Shown here: piece after piece, positions 53,848-62,025 of the stretch
How the letters are laid out: each line of letters begins with the position of its first letter
Position numbering within the stretch: the stretch's first letter is position 1
DNA from: Flavobacterium sp. CFS9
GTDB taxonomy: Bacteria; Bacteroidota; Bacteroidia; Flavobacteriales; Flavobacteriaceae
Assembly: GCF_041154745.1 (NCBI RefSeq)
Contig: NZ_AP031573.1
Span: 124,001-188,000 of the forward strand
Direction: 5' to 3'
DNA: 64,000 bases
The notes under the pieces: model-generated
Told to the model about the DNA's origin: nothing
Seen by the model: only the letters and a program-made list of their open reading frames with translations
Databases searched by the model: none
Program-made: the position numbers and the translations under genes

Positions 53848-54900
53848 ATGAAAAATTATAACTTCCTAACTCTCATTTTATTAGGAATCACATTAATTGG
53901 ATGTGGAGATACAAAAAAAGGTGAAAATTCTTTGTTTACGATCGATGATTCGGCTTTTCCGGCACATTTTTTACCTCAGGAAGCCATTTCGATCGGTGTT
54001 TTAAACCCAAATTCGAAAGAAATCGACAGCATTGCTTACTTTGTAAACGATAAAAAAGTGGGAAGCACTAAAGGTGCGGAAAAATTCAAATTTGAATTAA
54101 AAGAACAAAGATTAGGATATCAGTACCTAAAAGCTACCGTTTATTTTGGATCGGATTTCTCAGACGCTACTAAACGCGTGGAACTGGTTTCTAACATCGA
54201 ACCTAAATTATTAAAATACAAAGTAATCAACACCTATCCACACGACAAACAATCTTTTACTGAAGGATTGGAGTTTTACAAAGACACTTTGTACGAAAGT
54301 ACCGGTCAGGAAGGAGCTTCTTACTTAAGAAAATACGATTATAAAACCGGAAAAGTTTTCAAACAAATTGATTTAGATAAAAAATACTTTGGAGAAGGAA
54401 TTACGTTCATCAATGGCAAATTATTTCAGCTGACCTGGCAAAACAAAACAGGTTTCATCTATAATGCCAACACTTTAAAACTGGAGAAAACTTTTGCTTA
54501 CGAGAAAGATATCGAAGGCTGGGGAATGACGAATGATGGGAAATATATTTATCAAACGGACAAAACAGAAAAAATCTGGAAAATGGACCCTGCAACACAA
54601 AAAATGACAGATTACGTCAACGTATACTCAGGAACTTCAAAAATTAAAGCCATTAATGAATTGGAATGGATCAATGGAAAAATCTATACCAACGTTTGGT
54701 TTAAGGATGCTATTGCTGTTGTAAACCCTGCTTCCGGAGCCGTTGAAGGAATTCTGGACATGTCAGGATTACGTAAACTTATGACAGACATTACCAAAGA
54801 TGACGTTTTAAACGGAATTGCTTACAACCCAAAAACTAAAACTATTTTTGTTACCGGTAAAAACTGGAGCAAAATGTTCGAAATTACCGTTTCAGAATAA
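53848..54900 (+). CDS. Glutaminyl-peptide cyclotransferase (glutamine cyclotransferase), lipoprotein
   Basis: 350 residues. Lipoprotein signal ending L-I-G-C. About 25-110 is an Ig-like N-terminal domain. The rest (about 115-350) is the five-bladed propeller Glu_cyclase_2: VINTYPHDKQSFTEGLEF, LYESTGQEGASYLRKYD, YFGEGITFINGKLFQLTW, IEGWGMTNDGKYIY and ELEWINGKIYTNVWFKD. The conserved E in F-T-E-G-L and D of the later blades form the active site in plant-type QC. It would cyclise N-terminal glutamine to pyroglutamate on periplasmic or surface proteins. The family is common in Bacteroidetes, where exported proteins often begin with Q after the signal peptide, as several here do. Confidence 0.9.
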   Translation: MKNYNFLTLILLGITLIGCGDTKKGENSLFTIDDSAFPAHFLPQEAISIGVLNPNSKEIDSIAYFVNDKKVGSTKGAEKFKFELKEQRLGYQYLKATVYFGSDFSDATKRVELVSNIEPKLLKYKVINTYPHDKQSFTEGLEFYKDTLYESTGQEGASYLRKYDYKTGKVFKQIDLDKKYFGEGITFINGKLFQLTWQNKTGFIYNANTLKLEKTFAYEKDIEGWGMTNDGKYIYQTDKTEKIWKMDPATQKMTDYVNVYSGTSKIKAINELEWINGKIYTNVWFKDAIAVVNPASGAVEGILDMSGLRKLMTDITKDDVLNGIAYNPKTKTIFVTGKNWSKMFEITVSE

Positions 54901-54909
54901 GACAATAAG

Positions 54910-54985
54910 AACAAATTTTTAAACACAGATTTCACGAATTTCACTAATCTATTGTGTGATAATTGTGAAATTTGTGCTTTTTACT
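54910..54985. repeat. Intergenic word-repeat DNA (CACGAATTTCAC words)
   Basis: The gap before hutI has cacagatttcacgaatttc, then tgtgataattgtgaaatttg, partly complementary words, akin to the set at 2376-2462. Confidence 0.4.
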
Positions 54986-55000
54986 TTATCCCTCAAAATA

Positions 55001-56239
55001 ATGACGACTCTTATCACAAACATAAAAGAACTGCTTCAGGTTCGTGAAACTTCAATAGCCAAAGTATCAGGAGCAGAAATGGCAATACTTCCAACGCTGA
55101 AAAATGCCTATTTAATTCTAAAAGACGATCTGATTCAGGATTACGGCCTGATGGAAAATCTTCCGGAAACCAATGCCGATCTGACAATAGATGCAACTGG
55201 ACGAGTTGTATTGCCTACTTGGTGCGACAGTCATACCCACATTGTATACGCAGGTAATCGCGAGCAGGAATTTGTAGACCGAATCAATGGATTTTCGTAT
55301 GAAGAAATTGCAAATCGTGGTGGCGGAATTCTGAACTCGGCTAAAAAACTCAATGAAACCACTGAAGAGGAAATCTACGAACAATCGAAACTTCGTTTAG
55401 AAGAAGTCATGCATTTGGGAACCGGAGCTGTAGAAATTAAATCGGGTTACGGACTAACTGTCGAAAGTGAGCTCAAAATGCTTCGCGTAATTCAAAAATT
55501 AGCTCAGAATTATCCAATTGCCATAAAAGCAACGTTTCTAGGAGCACATGCCTTCCCTTTACACTACAAAGAAAACAAAGCGGGTTATATTGATGAAATC
55601 ATCACCAAAATGCTGCCTGAAATTGCCAAAAATAAACTGGCTGATTATGTAGATGCCTTTTGTGAAACCGGCTATTTCTCTGTTGAAGAAACCGAAAAAA
55701 TCATGGAGGCCGGAATTCAATTTGGATTAAAACCTAAAATTCATGTCAACCAATTCAATTCTATTGGCGGAATACAGGCTGGAATCAAATACAACGCCCT
55801 TTCAGTGGATCATCTTGAAATTATGAACCCGGAAGACATTGAGGCTTTAAAAAACACCGAAACGATGCCTGTTGCTTTACCATCCTGTTCTTATTTTTTA
55901 AGCATTCCTTACACTCCGGCTCGTGAAATGATAAAAGCTGGCCTGCCAATTGCGCTGGCTACAGACTTTAACCCTGGCTCTACTCCATCCGGAAACATGA
56001 ACTTTGTCGTTGCAACAGCTTGTATTAAAATGAAAATGACTCCCGAAGAAGCTATAAATGCCGCCACCATAAATGGTGCCTACGCGATGGGAATTTCTGA
56101 AACACATGGAAGTATAACCAAAGGCAAAAAAGCCAATCTGATCCTTACAAAACCCGTTTCCTCTTACTATCAAATTCCTTATGCTTTTGGAAGCAATCTA
56201 ATCGAAAGTGTTTTTCTTGAAGGAAAAATTCTAAAATAA
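55001..56239 (+). CDS. hutI: Imidazolonepropionase
   Basis: 412 residues from the ATG at 55001; an upstream frame start at 54956 lies in repeat-like DNA. Amidohydrolase fold: metal motif WCDSHTHIVYAGNREQEF, E-I-K-S-G-Y-G-L, ATFLGAHAFP, KIHVNQFNSIGG, ALSVDHLE and LATDFNPGSTP. These are the HutI signatures for opening 4-imidazolone-5-propionate to N-formimino-glutamate in histidine degradation. hutG lies 1 kb downstream on the same strand beyond an opposite-strand gene. hutH and hutU are not in the window. Confidence 0.96.
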   Translation: MTTLITNIKELLQVRETSIAKVSGAEMAILPTLKNAYLILKDDLIQDYGLMENLPETNADLTIDATGRVVLPTWCDSHTHIVYAGNREQEFVDRINGFSYEEIANRGGGILNSAKKLNETTEEEIYEQSKLRLEEVMHLGTGAVEIKSGYGLTVESELKMLRVIQKLAQNYPIAIKATFLGAHAFPLHYKENKAGYIDEIITKMLPEIAKNKLADYVDAFCETGYFSVEETEKIMEAGIQFGLKPKIHVNQFNSIGGIQAGIKYNALSVDHLEIMNPEDIEALKNTETMPVALPSCSYFLSIPYTPAREMIKAGLPIALATDFNPGSTPSGNMNFVVATACIKMKMTPEEAINAATINGAYAMGISETHGSITKGKKANLILTKPVSSYYQIPYAFGSNLIESVFLEGKILK

Positions 56240-56248
56240 TAAAGTATA

Positions 56249-56282
56249 AAAAAAGGTCTGTGAAAAATCACAGACCTTTTTT
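56249..56282. terminator. Terminator between hutI and the coiled-coil gene
   Basis: Perfect stem aaaaaaggtctgtga (56249-56263) with tcacagacctttttt (56268-56282), 4-nt loop. The A- and T-runs make it bidirectional, serving the convergent genes on each side. Confidence 0.9.
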
Positions 56283-56313
56283 ACTTTTAGTGGTATTTGT
56301 CCTAAACGGCGTA

Positions 56314-57192
56314 TTATCTTAAAGTAAAACTAGTTTTAGAAACTAATTCGTCATTGTCAAAAACGTTAATAAAGTAAGTTCCTTTTTCGAAATCTTTACC
56401 AATTAAATCTTCTGAAACGTTTACTGTTTTATTTTCATATTTAACAGTAGTTTTAAAACTGTACGTTAAAGTATTGTCTCCAAAACTTTCTGTTCTCTTT
56501 TCTCCTAAAACATTGTTTTTAGAGTCAATAACCTGAACATAATACGTTTTATCTCCTGATTTTGCGATTTGATTTTCAGCAATTGTAAAGCTTACTTTCA
56601 ATACATCAGCACGGCTTGCTTTATCAGTTTCAATTTGTTTACCCGAACTTCTTACTTTGTAAGCAATTGTTTTAGTATTCAATACTGATAATTTAGCTCC
56701 TTTTTCAACTGTTTTAGCTAATTCTTCGTTCTGACCAACCAAAACTTCATTGTATTTTTTAGACTCTCCTAAAACTACAATTGTACTGTCTCTTTGAACT
56801 GTTAAAACACCATTTTGTTTTTTCAACTCATCGTTTTCAGCAACTAAAGTTTTCATTTTACCTTGCATTGCCTGAACTTGTGATCTGTACTTAGACACAT
56901 CTCCTTTAGATTTATTTAAATCATCCATCAGAGCGACTACTTTATCTCTTTCCTGAATTAACTCATCAGACATTGAAGTATTCTCAGCAATTGCAGCATC
57001 GTAAGTTGCTTTTAATTCCTGTAAATCTTTCATAACAGATTCTTTTTCTGTCATTGTCGTGGTAAGTTCAGTCTTAACTACATCTGTATCAGATGATAAT
57101 TTAAAAATATACACTAAGCTACCAATCAGTAGGACTGCTAAAACTGCGATTACCGCCTTTAGACTTGAGTTGTTGTTCTTTGGGTTTTCCAT
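56314..57192 (-). CDS. Membrane-anchored coiled-coil protein, function unknown
   Basis: 292 residues. A single transmembrane segment (about 12-30; KAVIAVLAVLLIGSLVYIF) follows a short cytoplasmic, asparagine-rich start. Residues about 40-175 are a long coiled coil (heptads such as VVALMDDLNKSKGDVSKYRS and ALV-N-D-E-L-K-K-Q-N). Residues about 180-292 form a beta-rich domain that ends F-T-L-R. Topology suggests a periplasmic coiled coil. I recall homologues in most Flavobacteria, sometimes labelled ParA-like without basis; no ATPase motif is present here. It has its own -7 box. Confidence 0.75.
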   Translation of the reverse strand: MENPKNNNSSLKAVIAVLAVLLIGSLVYIFKLSSDTDVVKTELTTTMTEKESVMKDLQELKATYDAAIAENTSMSDELIQERDKVVALMDDLNKSKGDVSKYRSQVQAMQGKMKTLVAENDELKKQNGVLTVQRDSTIVVLGESKKYNEVLVGQNEELAKTVEKGAKLSVLNTKTIAYKVRSSGKQIETDKASRADVLKVSFTIAENQIAKSGDKTYYVQVIDSKNNVLGEKRTESFGDNTLTYSFKTTVKYENKTVNVSEDLIGKDFEKGTYFINVFDNDELVSKTSFTLR

Positions 57193-57214
57193 ATTTAAAA
57201 AATTTTCTTTAAAA

Positions 57215-57222
57215 CAAATTTA
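57215..57222 (-). promoter_or_regulatory. -7 promoter element (TAAATTTG) of the coiled-coil gene
   Basis: Minus-strand TAAATTTG matches TANNTTTG, 22 nt upstream of the ATG at 57192. Confidence 0.45.
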
Positions 57223-57265
57223 AGAATTAATATAAAGGTATTAACGTAAGTTTCTACAATTATAT

Positions 57266-57273
57266 TATTTTTG
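57266..57273 (+). promoter_or_regulatory. -7 promoter element (TATTTTTG) of hutG
   Basis: Plus-strand TATTTTTG matches TANNTTTG, 16 nt upstream of the hutG ATG, implying a very short leader. Confidence 0.45.
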
Positions 57274-57289
57274 AAAAATTTTTTTTTTC

Positions 57290-58327
57290 ATGGAGAAACT
57301 AATTCCTTTTACTGTTAATGATTTAGCAAAAATTACCAATCACAGAAGTGGTGAAATAAAATTCGGAGAGAAAATGATCGTCATTCCTAAAGGAGTTGAC
57401 AAGATCCAGTTTCTTAAAGAAAGTGAAGCTAAATATGTCCTTTTCGGAATTCCTGAAGATATTGGCGTACGTGCCAATTATGGCAGACCGGGAGCAGCAT
57501 CGGCATGGGAAAGTGCCATGAAAAGTATTGCTAACATTCAGCACAATCGTTTTTCTAAAGGCAGTCAGATTATCGTTTTAGGACAGTTGGATGTTGCTAC
57601 GGAAATGCGCGATGTCAAAGATCTTGACTTCAATGATATCGACGACCGATCAAAGCTTAGTCAGTTAGTCGAAAAAATAGACAAAGAGGTTTCACACATT
57701 ATCTTTACCCTCATAAAAGCAGGAAAAACACCTATCATTATTGGAGGCGGACACAACAATGCTTACGGAAATATAAAGGGATCGGCTTTAGCCAAAGGAA
57801 AACCAATTAACGCTATCAATTTTGATGCGCATTCTGATTTTAGAATTCTTGAAGGACGTCACAGTGGTAACGGTTTTTCGTATGCCTACGAAGAAGGTTT
57901 CTTAAAAAAATACTTCATTTTTGGTCTGCACGAAAACTATACTTCTAAAAGCGTTTTAGATATTATCAAAAAACTCGAAGACCGTGTTCGTTATAATACG
58001 TATGACAGCGTCGGCATTCGCAGGGAAAAAGATTTTGACAGAGAAATGGCTCTGGCTTTAGAATTCATCAGAACAGATTCTTTCGGAATCGAAATCGATT
58101 TGGATGCTCTTCCAAACATTGCCAGCAGCGCTATGACCATCAGTGGCTTTTCGGTAGAACAAGTACGTCAGTTTATTTCCTTTTTCGGACAGCATAAAAA
58201 CGCGACCTATCTGCATATTTGTGAAGGCGCTCCTGATTTAGCCGATTCTCCAAACAACAATTTAATTGGCAAGCTAATAGGTTATTTAGTAACTGATTTT
58301 ATTAAAGCGAATAACGAAAAAATCTAA
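57290..58327 (+). CDS. hutG: Formimidoylglutamase (arginase family)
   Basis: 345 residues, ureohydrolase fold. Metal-ligand motifs are P-I-I-I-G-G-G-H-N-N-A-Y-G (His), INFDAHSDFR (D-x-H-x-D) and SFGIEIDLDAL (D-x-D-like), as in HutG, which hydrolyses N-formimino-glutamate to glutamate and formamide. A longer N-terminus than bacillary HutG and the G-I-P-E-D-I-G-V-R-A-N-Y-G-R-P-G-A segment match the Bacteroidetes form. It is separated from hutI by the opposite-strand coiled-coil gene, so the two hut genes are not one operon. Confidence 0.92.
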   Translation: MEKLIPFTVNDLAKITNHRSGEIKFGEKMIVIPKGVDKIQFLKESEAKYVLFGIPEDIGVRANYGRPGAASAWESAMKSIANIQHNRFSKGSQIIVLGQLDVATEMRDVKDLDFNDIDDRSKLSQLVEKIDKEVSHIIFTLIKAGKTPIIIGGGHNNAYGNIKGSALAKGKPINAINFDAHSDFRILEGRHSGNGFSYAYEEGFLKKYFIFGLHENYTSKSVLDIIKKLEDRVRYNTYDSVGIRREKDFDREMALALEFIRTDSFGIEIDLDALPNIASSAMTISGFSVEQVRQFISFFGQHKNATYLHICEGAPDLADSPNNNLIGKLIGYLVTDFIKANNEKI

Positions 58328-58411
58328 TCTCAACTGAAACTTTTATAATCAAAAAAAATAGGCATTTGCCAAATAAAGCAATATTCAAATAAAGGATTAA
58401 ACGAATAAACC

Positions 58412-58419
58412 TATCTTTG
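58412..58419 (+). promoter_or_regulatory. -7 promoter element (TATCTTTG) of the DEAD-box helicase
   Basis: TATCTTTG, a full TANNTTTG match, 45 nt upstream of the ATG. The leader contains gtactgaattttagtac (58419-58435), a small GTACT/AGTAC hairpin. Confidence 0.5.
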
Positions 58420-58464
58420 TACTGAATTTTAGTACTTAAAACTAAATTCTTAATAAGTTAAGAT

Positions 58465-59715
58465 ATGTTATTCGAAGATCTGTCACTCTCAAAAAGTATA
58501 CAAAAAGCCGTATTTGAAGAAGGTTACTTAAATCCTACCCCAATTCAGGAACAATCGATCCCGATCGTTTTGTCAGGAAGAGATTTAATTGGCTGTGCAC
58601 AAACCGGTACCGGAAAAACAGCAGCATTTGCTATTCCAATCATACATCAATTACACCGAATTGTAGGCTCATCCAAAAAAGCCAAACAAGTCCGTGCTCT
58701 TATAGTTACTCCTACACGCGAATTAGCGGTTCAGATTGGACAAAGTTTTGACACTTATGCCAAATATACCAACTTGACACAATTGACCATTTTTGGAGGG
58801 GTTTCACAAAATCCTCAGGTAGACGCTCTAAAAAATGGAATTGACATTTTAGTTGCAACCCCAGGCCGTTTGCTTGATTTACACAAACAGGGATTCCTGA
58901 ATCTTGATCATTTACACACTTTAGTTCTGGATGAAGCCGATCAGATGCTGGACATGGGTTTTATCAATGATGTCAAAAAAATTGTAAAACTGACTCCTAA
59001 AAACAGGCAAACTTTATTGTTCTCTGCCACCATGCCGCTTGCCATCCGCGAACTGGCTGAAATGTTTTTGAAAGACCCTGAAAAAGTAGAAGTTTCACCT
59101 GTTTCATCAACAGCTGAAACGGTTGAGCAGCGCATTTACTTTGTAGAAAAAACAGAGAAAAGAAATTTATTGTATCATTTAATCAAAAATGAAAATCTGT
59201 CTAATGTTCTGGTTTTTTCAAGAACCAAACATGGTGCTGACAATGTGGTAAAAGCGCTTCGCAAAAAAGACATTCCTGCCGAGGCTATTCACGGAGATAA
59301 ATCTCAAAATGCCAGACAGCGTGTTTTAGATGCGTTTAAAAACAAAGAAGTTGGTGTGCTTGTTGCGACAGATATTGCTGCAAGAGGAATCGATATTGAC
59401 CAATTGCCTTTTGTTATTAATTTTGATTTGCCTAACATTCCGGAGACTTATGTGCACAGAATTGGACGTACGGGTCGTGCCGGAAACGGAGGAATTGCCA
59501 TTTCATTTTGCGGAAAAGACGAGCAGCCTTACTGGAAAGATATTCAAAAATTAATAAAGGTAGATGTAAAAACCATTACCGATCATCCTTACCCATGGCA
59601 TTCGGGAAGTCCGGGAGCGACGGATGAAAAACCCAGAAACTCAAACCGAAGCGGTGGTGCTCATAAATCAAGAAAATCAAATGCTTCTAAACAAAATAAA
59701 AAACGCTGGTACTAA
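58465..59715 (+). CDS. DEAD-box RNA helicase (RhlE-like)
   Basis: 416 residues. All core motifs in order: Q motif N-P-T-P-I-Q-E-Q-S-I, motif I AQTGTGKTAAFA, Ia PTRELA, GG and T-P-G-R, motif II VLDEADQMLDMGF, motif III F-S-A-T-M, motif IV VFSRTKHGADN, V ATDIAARGIDI and VI YVHRIGRTGRAG. A basic serine/asparagine-rich tail (about 380-416, ending K-Q-N-K-K-R-W-Y) is typical of RhlE-type helicases used in ribosome assembly or cold adaptation. The stop codon sits inside a bidirectional terminator loop and overlaps the opposite gene's stop by 4 nt. Confidence 0.95.
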   Translation: MLFEDLSLSKSIQKAVFEEGYLNPTPIQEQSIPIVLSGRDLIGCAQTGTGKTAAFAIPIIHQLHRIVGSSKKAKQVRALIVTPTRELAVQIGQSFDTYAKYTNLTQLTIFGGVSQNPQVDALKNGIDILVATPGRLLDLHKQGFLNLDHLHTLVLDEADQMLDMGFINDVKKIVKLTPKNRQTLLFSATMPLAIRELAEMFLKDPEKVEVSPVSSTAETVEQRIYFVEKTEKRNLLYHLIKNENLSNVLVFSRTKHGADNVVKALRKKDIPAEAIHGDKSQNARQRVLDAFKNKEVGVLVATDIAARGIDIDQLPFVINFDLPNIPETYVHRIGRTGRAGNGGIAISFCGKDEQPYWKDIQKLIKVDVKTITDHPYPWHSGSPGATDEKPRNSNRSGGAHKSRKSNASKQNKKRWY

Positions 59716-59727
59716 CCGGCGTTTTTT
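59698..59727. terminator. Bidirectional terminator overlapping both convergent stop codons
   Basis: Arms aaaaaacgctggt (59698-59710) and accggcgtttttt (59715-59727), one T-G wobble, loop ACTA. The helicase TAA (59713-59715) and the kinase TAG (59712-59714, minus) both fall in or at the loop. Confidence 0.85.
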
Positions 59728-61898
59728 GTTTCCAATATTAAGTAATTCATTATTTTAAAAAGTCGCACCGGTTCAAACGGCTTAATAATAATATCATTTA
59801 TTCCGGAAGAAATCGCTTCATCTGTAATCTCATCTTTATCAAAAGCGGTAAGCGCTATAACAGGAGTTTTAAGCCCCTTTGAACGAATCCTTCTCGTGGT
59901 TTCAAAACCATTCATCAAAGGCATGTTAATATCCATTAAAATCAGGTCAAAATTTTCGTCCTCCAGCATTTTTAAAGCCGCAAAACCATCATCAACTACT
60001 TTACAGACATAATTGTGTTTTTCGATAATTTTTTTCGTAACCAGCTGATTGATGAGATTATCTTCTACAATTAAAATCTTATACACCTCATTCGAACTCA
60101 GATCAACCTCTATTTCTTCAATAATCAGTTTTGTTTTTTGAGGATCGAATTCAAACGGAATGGTAAAGGAAAATGAAGTTCCAAAACCTACTTCGCTTTT
60201 CAAATCGATCGTGCTGCCAAATAGCCCCAACAATCGCTTTACAATACTCAATCCTAAGCCTGTTCCCTGATAATCTTCATCTTTTCTTCCAACCTGTACG
60301 AATTTTTCAAAAATTTTATCCTGATCTACAGCGGCTATTCCTACTCCGTTATCTTTTACCCAAAAATCCAGAAAATACATCTTTCCTTCAAAACGATTGA
60401 GTTTTACGATAATTTCAACTTCGCCGTCTTTCGTAAACTTAAGCGCATTACTAACCAAATTCATCAAAATCTGAGCAAGTCGCAACTTATCACCAATCAG
60501 ATACTCAGGAATGCAGGGATCAATAGAAACATTGATTTTATCATTGTTCTTTTGCGATAAAAAGGACAGCGAATTTTTAATCATCATGATTTCATCTGAA
60601 ATATTGAATGTCATATTTTCTAAAACCACTTTATTTTCTTCAATCTTATTAATCTGAAGAATATCATTTACCAATGACAATAAATAACGGGCTGAGAATT
60701 TCAGCGAACTCAAATGCTGGCTTCTGGACAGTTCTTTGTGTTCTTCCAGCAGCATATTGGTGATTCCAACCACTCCGTACAGTGGCGTACGCAATTCATG
60801 GCTTATGGTCGAAATAAACTGAGTCTTCAATAACGAGGCTTCTTCTGCAATTTCTTTTGCTTCTAAAAGCTCTGCATTGTGTTTTTTCTTAAATCTGATA
60901 TTTTTAATCAGAGTAATAATGAGCACTAAAAGAATCAGAGAAATCAGAACAAATAAAACCACAATAATCCTTGATTTTTTAAGACTTTGATACTGTGAAT
61001 CTTTCTCACTTTCAATCTTATCAATCTGTCGTTTGTACTCGTCTAATTCTAAATTAAAACCGGCAATAGAGGCTTTTTTAAGTTTTTCCTCATTGTACAA
61101 TTCTTCCGTAATCTTATTGTATGAAGCCAGATTCTCATAAGCCTCTTCATACTTCCCTATTTTATTTAGAAACTTAGAATACTCCTGATGCGCATAGGAC
61201 AAATCCGATCTTTCCTCACTGTTTTTACCCGCCTGAATTGCTTTTAGAAAAAAAACATTGGCCAGCTCATAATCATTATGATAACTCGAATACATCCCGT
61301 TTAGCATGTTTACCACAATTTCTGTGGACTCGTCACCATATTTACTCTTGTTGCCGTTGACAAATTTTAGAAATGGATATCCTTCTCTAAACTTTCCAAT
61401 ATCAAAATAGGCCCATGCAATATTTACGTTTGTAAAATACACCTGTGGCATCTCGTTTAATTTTAAACTATAGGCTATGGATTTTTTGTAATAATTAATT
61501 CCCCGGTTGAATTGCTTTTTTTCAAAACAATAAATATTACCAAGGTTATTATGAAGACTGTATTTTAAGGAATCATTATTGGTTTTACCGGCGTAAAATA
61601 ATCCTTTTTTGTAGAAGAAAATAGCTTTGTCAAATTCCGACAATTCGTTGTAATTCCCGGCAATTATTTTATAGGATTTTGCTATTAAATCATTATTCTT
61701 AGCTGCGGTAGCGTAGTTTAATGCAATTCGCGAAGTGATGAGTGACTTTTCAAAATTTGATTTCTTGTAGTCTTCCCAGGCCTCTTTAACCAGCTTACTG
61801 ATCTTTGCCTCGGGCACCGTTTCTGACTGCTCAATGGCCGAATTGGCAAAACAATTCAGACACACCAGTAGCAGTAAAAGAATCCTTATTCGGGGCAT
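59712..61898 (-). CDS. Hybrid sensor histidine kinase / response regulator with TPR sensor region
   Basis: 728 residues. Signal peptide MPRIRILLLLLVCLNCFANSA. A periplasmic TPR region (about 30-300; for example FEKSLITSRIALNYATAA and KAIFFYKKGLFYAG) precedes a transmembrane segment (about 310-330; IIVVLFVLISLILLVLIITL). HisKA with phospho-acceptor in FISTISHELRTPLYG (about 362), HATPase with LMNLVSNALKFTKDGEV, and the G-x-G motifs W-V-K-D-N-G-V-G-I and G-T-G-L-G-L-S-I-V. The C-terminal receiver domain (about 600-725) has E-D-N and LILMDINMPLMNGFE. No DNA-binding domain, so output passes by phosphorelay. Target unknown. Confidence 0.94.
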   Translation of the reverse strand: MPRIRILLLLLVCLNCFANSAIEQSETVPEAKISKLVKEAWEDYKKSNFEKSLITSRIALNYATAAKNNDLIAKSYKIIAGNYNELSEFDKAIFFYKKGLFYAGKTNNDSLKYSLHNNLGNIYCFEKKQFNRGINYYKKSIAYSLKLNEMPQVYFTNVNIAWAYFDIGKFREGYPFLKFVNGNKSKYGDESTEIVVNMLNGMYSSYHNDYELANVFFLKAIQAGKNSEERSDLSYAHQEYSKFLNKIGKYEEAYENLASYNKITEELYNEEKLKKASIAGFNLELDEYKRQIDKIESEKDSQYQSLKKSRIIVVLFVLISLILLVLIITLIKNIRFKKKHNAELLEAKEIAEEASLLKTQFISTISHELRTPLYGVVGITNMLLEEHKELSRSQHLSSLKFSARYLLSLVNDILQINKIEENKVVLENMTFNISDEIMMIKNSLSFLSQKNNDKINVSIDPCIPEYLIGDKLRLAQILMNLVSNALKFTKDGEVEIIVKLNRFEGKMYFLDFWVKDNGVGIAAVDQDKIFEKFVQVGRKDEDYQGTGLGLSIVKRLLGLFGSTIDLKSEVGFGTSFSFTIPFEFDPQKTKLIIEEIEVDLSSNEVYKILIVEDNLINQLVTKKIIEKHNYVCKVVDDGFAALKMLEDENFDLILMDINMPLMNGFETTRRIRSKGLKTPVIALTAFDKDEITDEAISSGINDIIIKPFEPVRLFKIMNYLILETKNAG

Positions 61899-61932
61899 AA
61901 ACAGGCTAATTTGACCAAATATACATCAAAAA

Positions 61933-61967
61933 TAAAAAAAAGCTGTATTTCTATTAAAAATACAGCT
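61933..61967 (-). terminator. Terminator of the dicarboxylate/amino-acid symporter gene
   Basis: Arms agctgtattt (61941-61950) and aaatacagct (61958-61967), 7-nt loop. Minus-strand T-run at 61933-61940 follows. It lies 59 bp after the stop at 62026. Confidence 0.85.
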
Positions 61968-62025
61968 TCTTTTTTATTTGGAATTTAAAACTTTTCAAAG
62001 TTTTTTCTTACCCGAATGAAAATAA

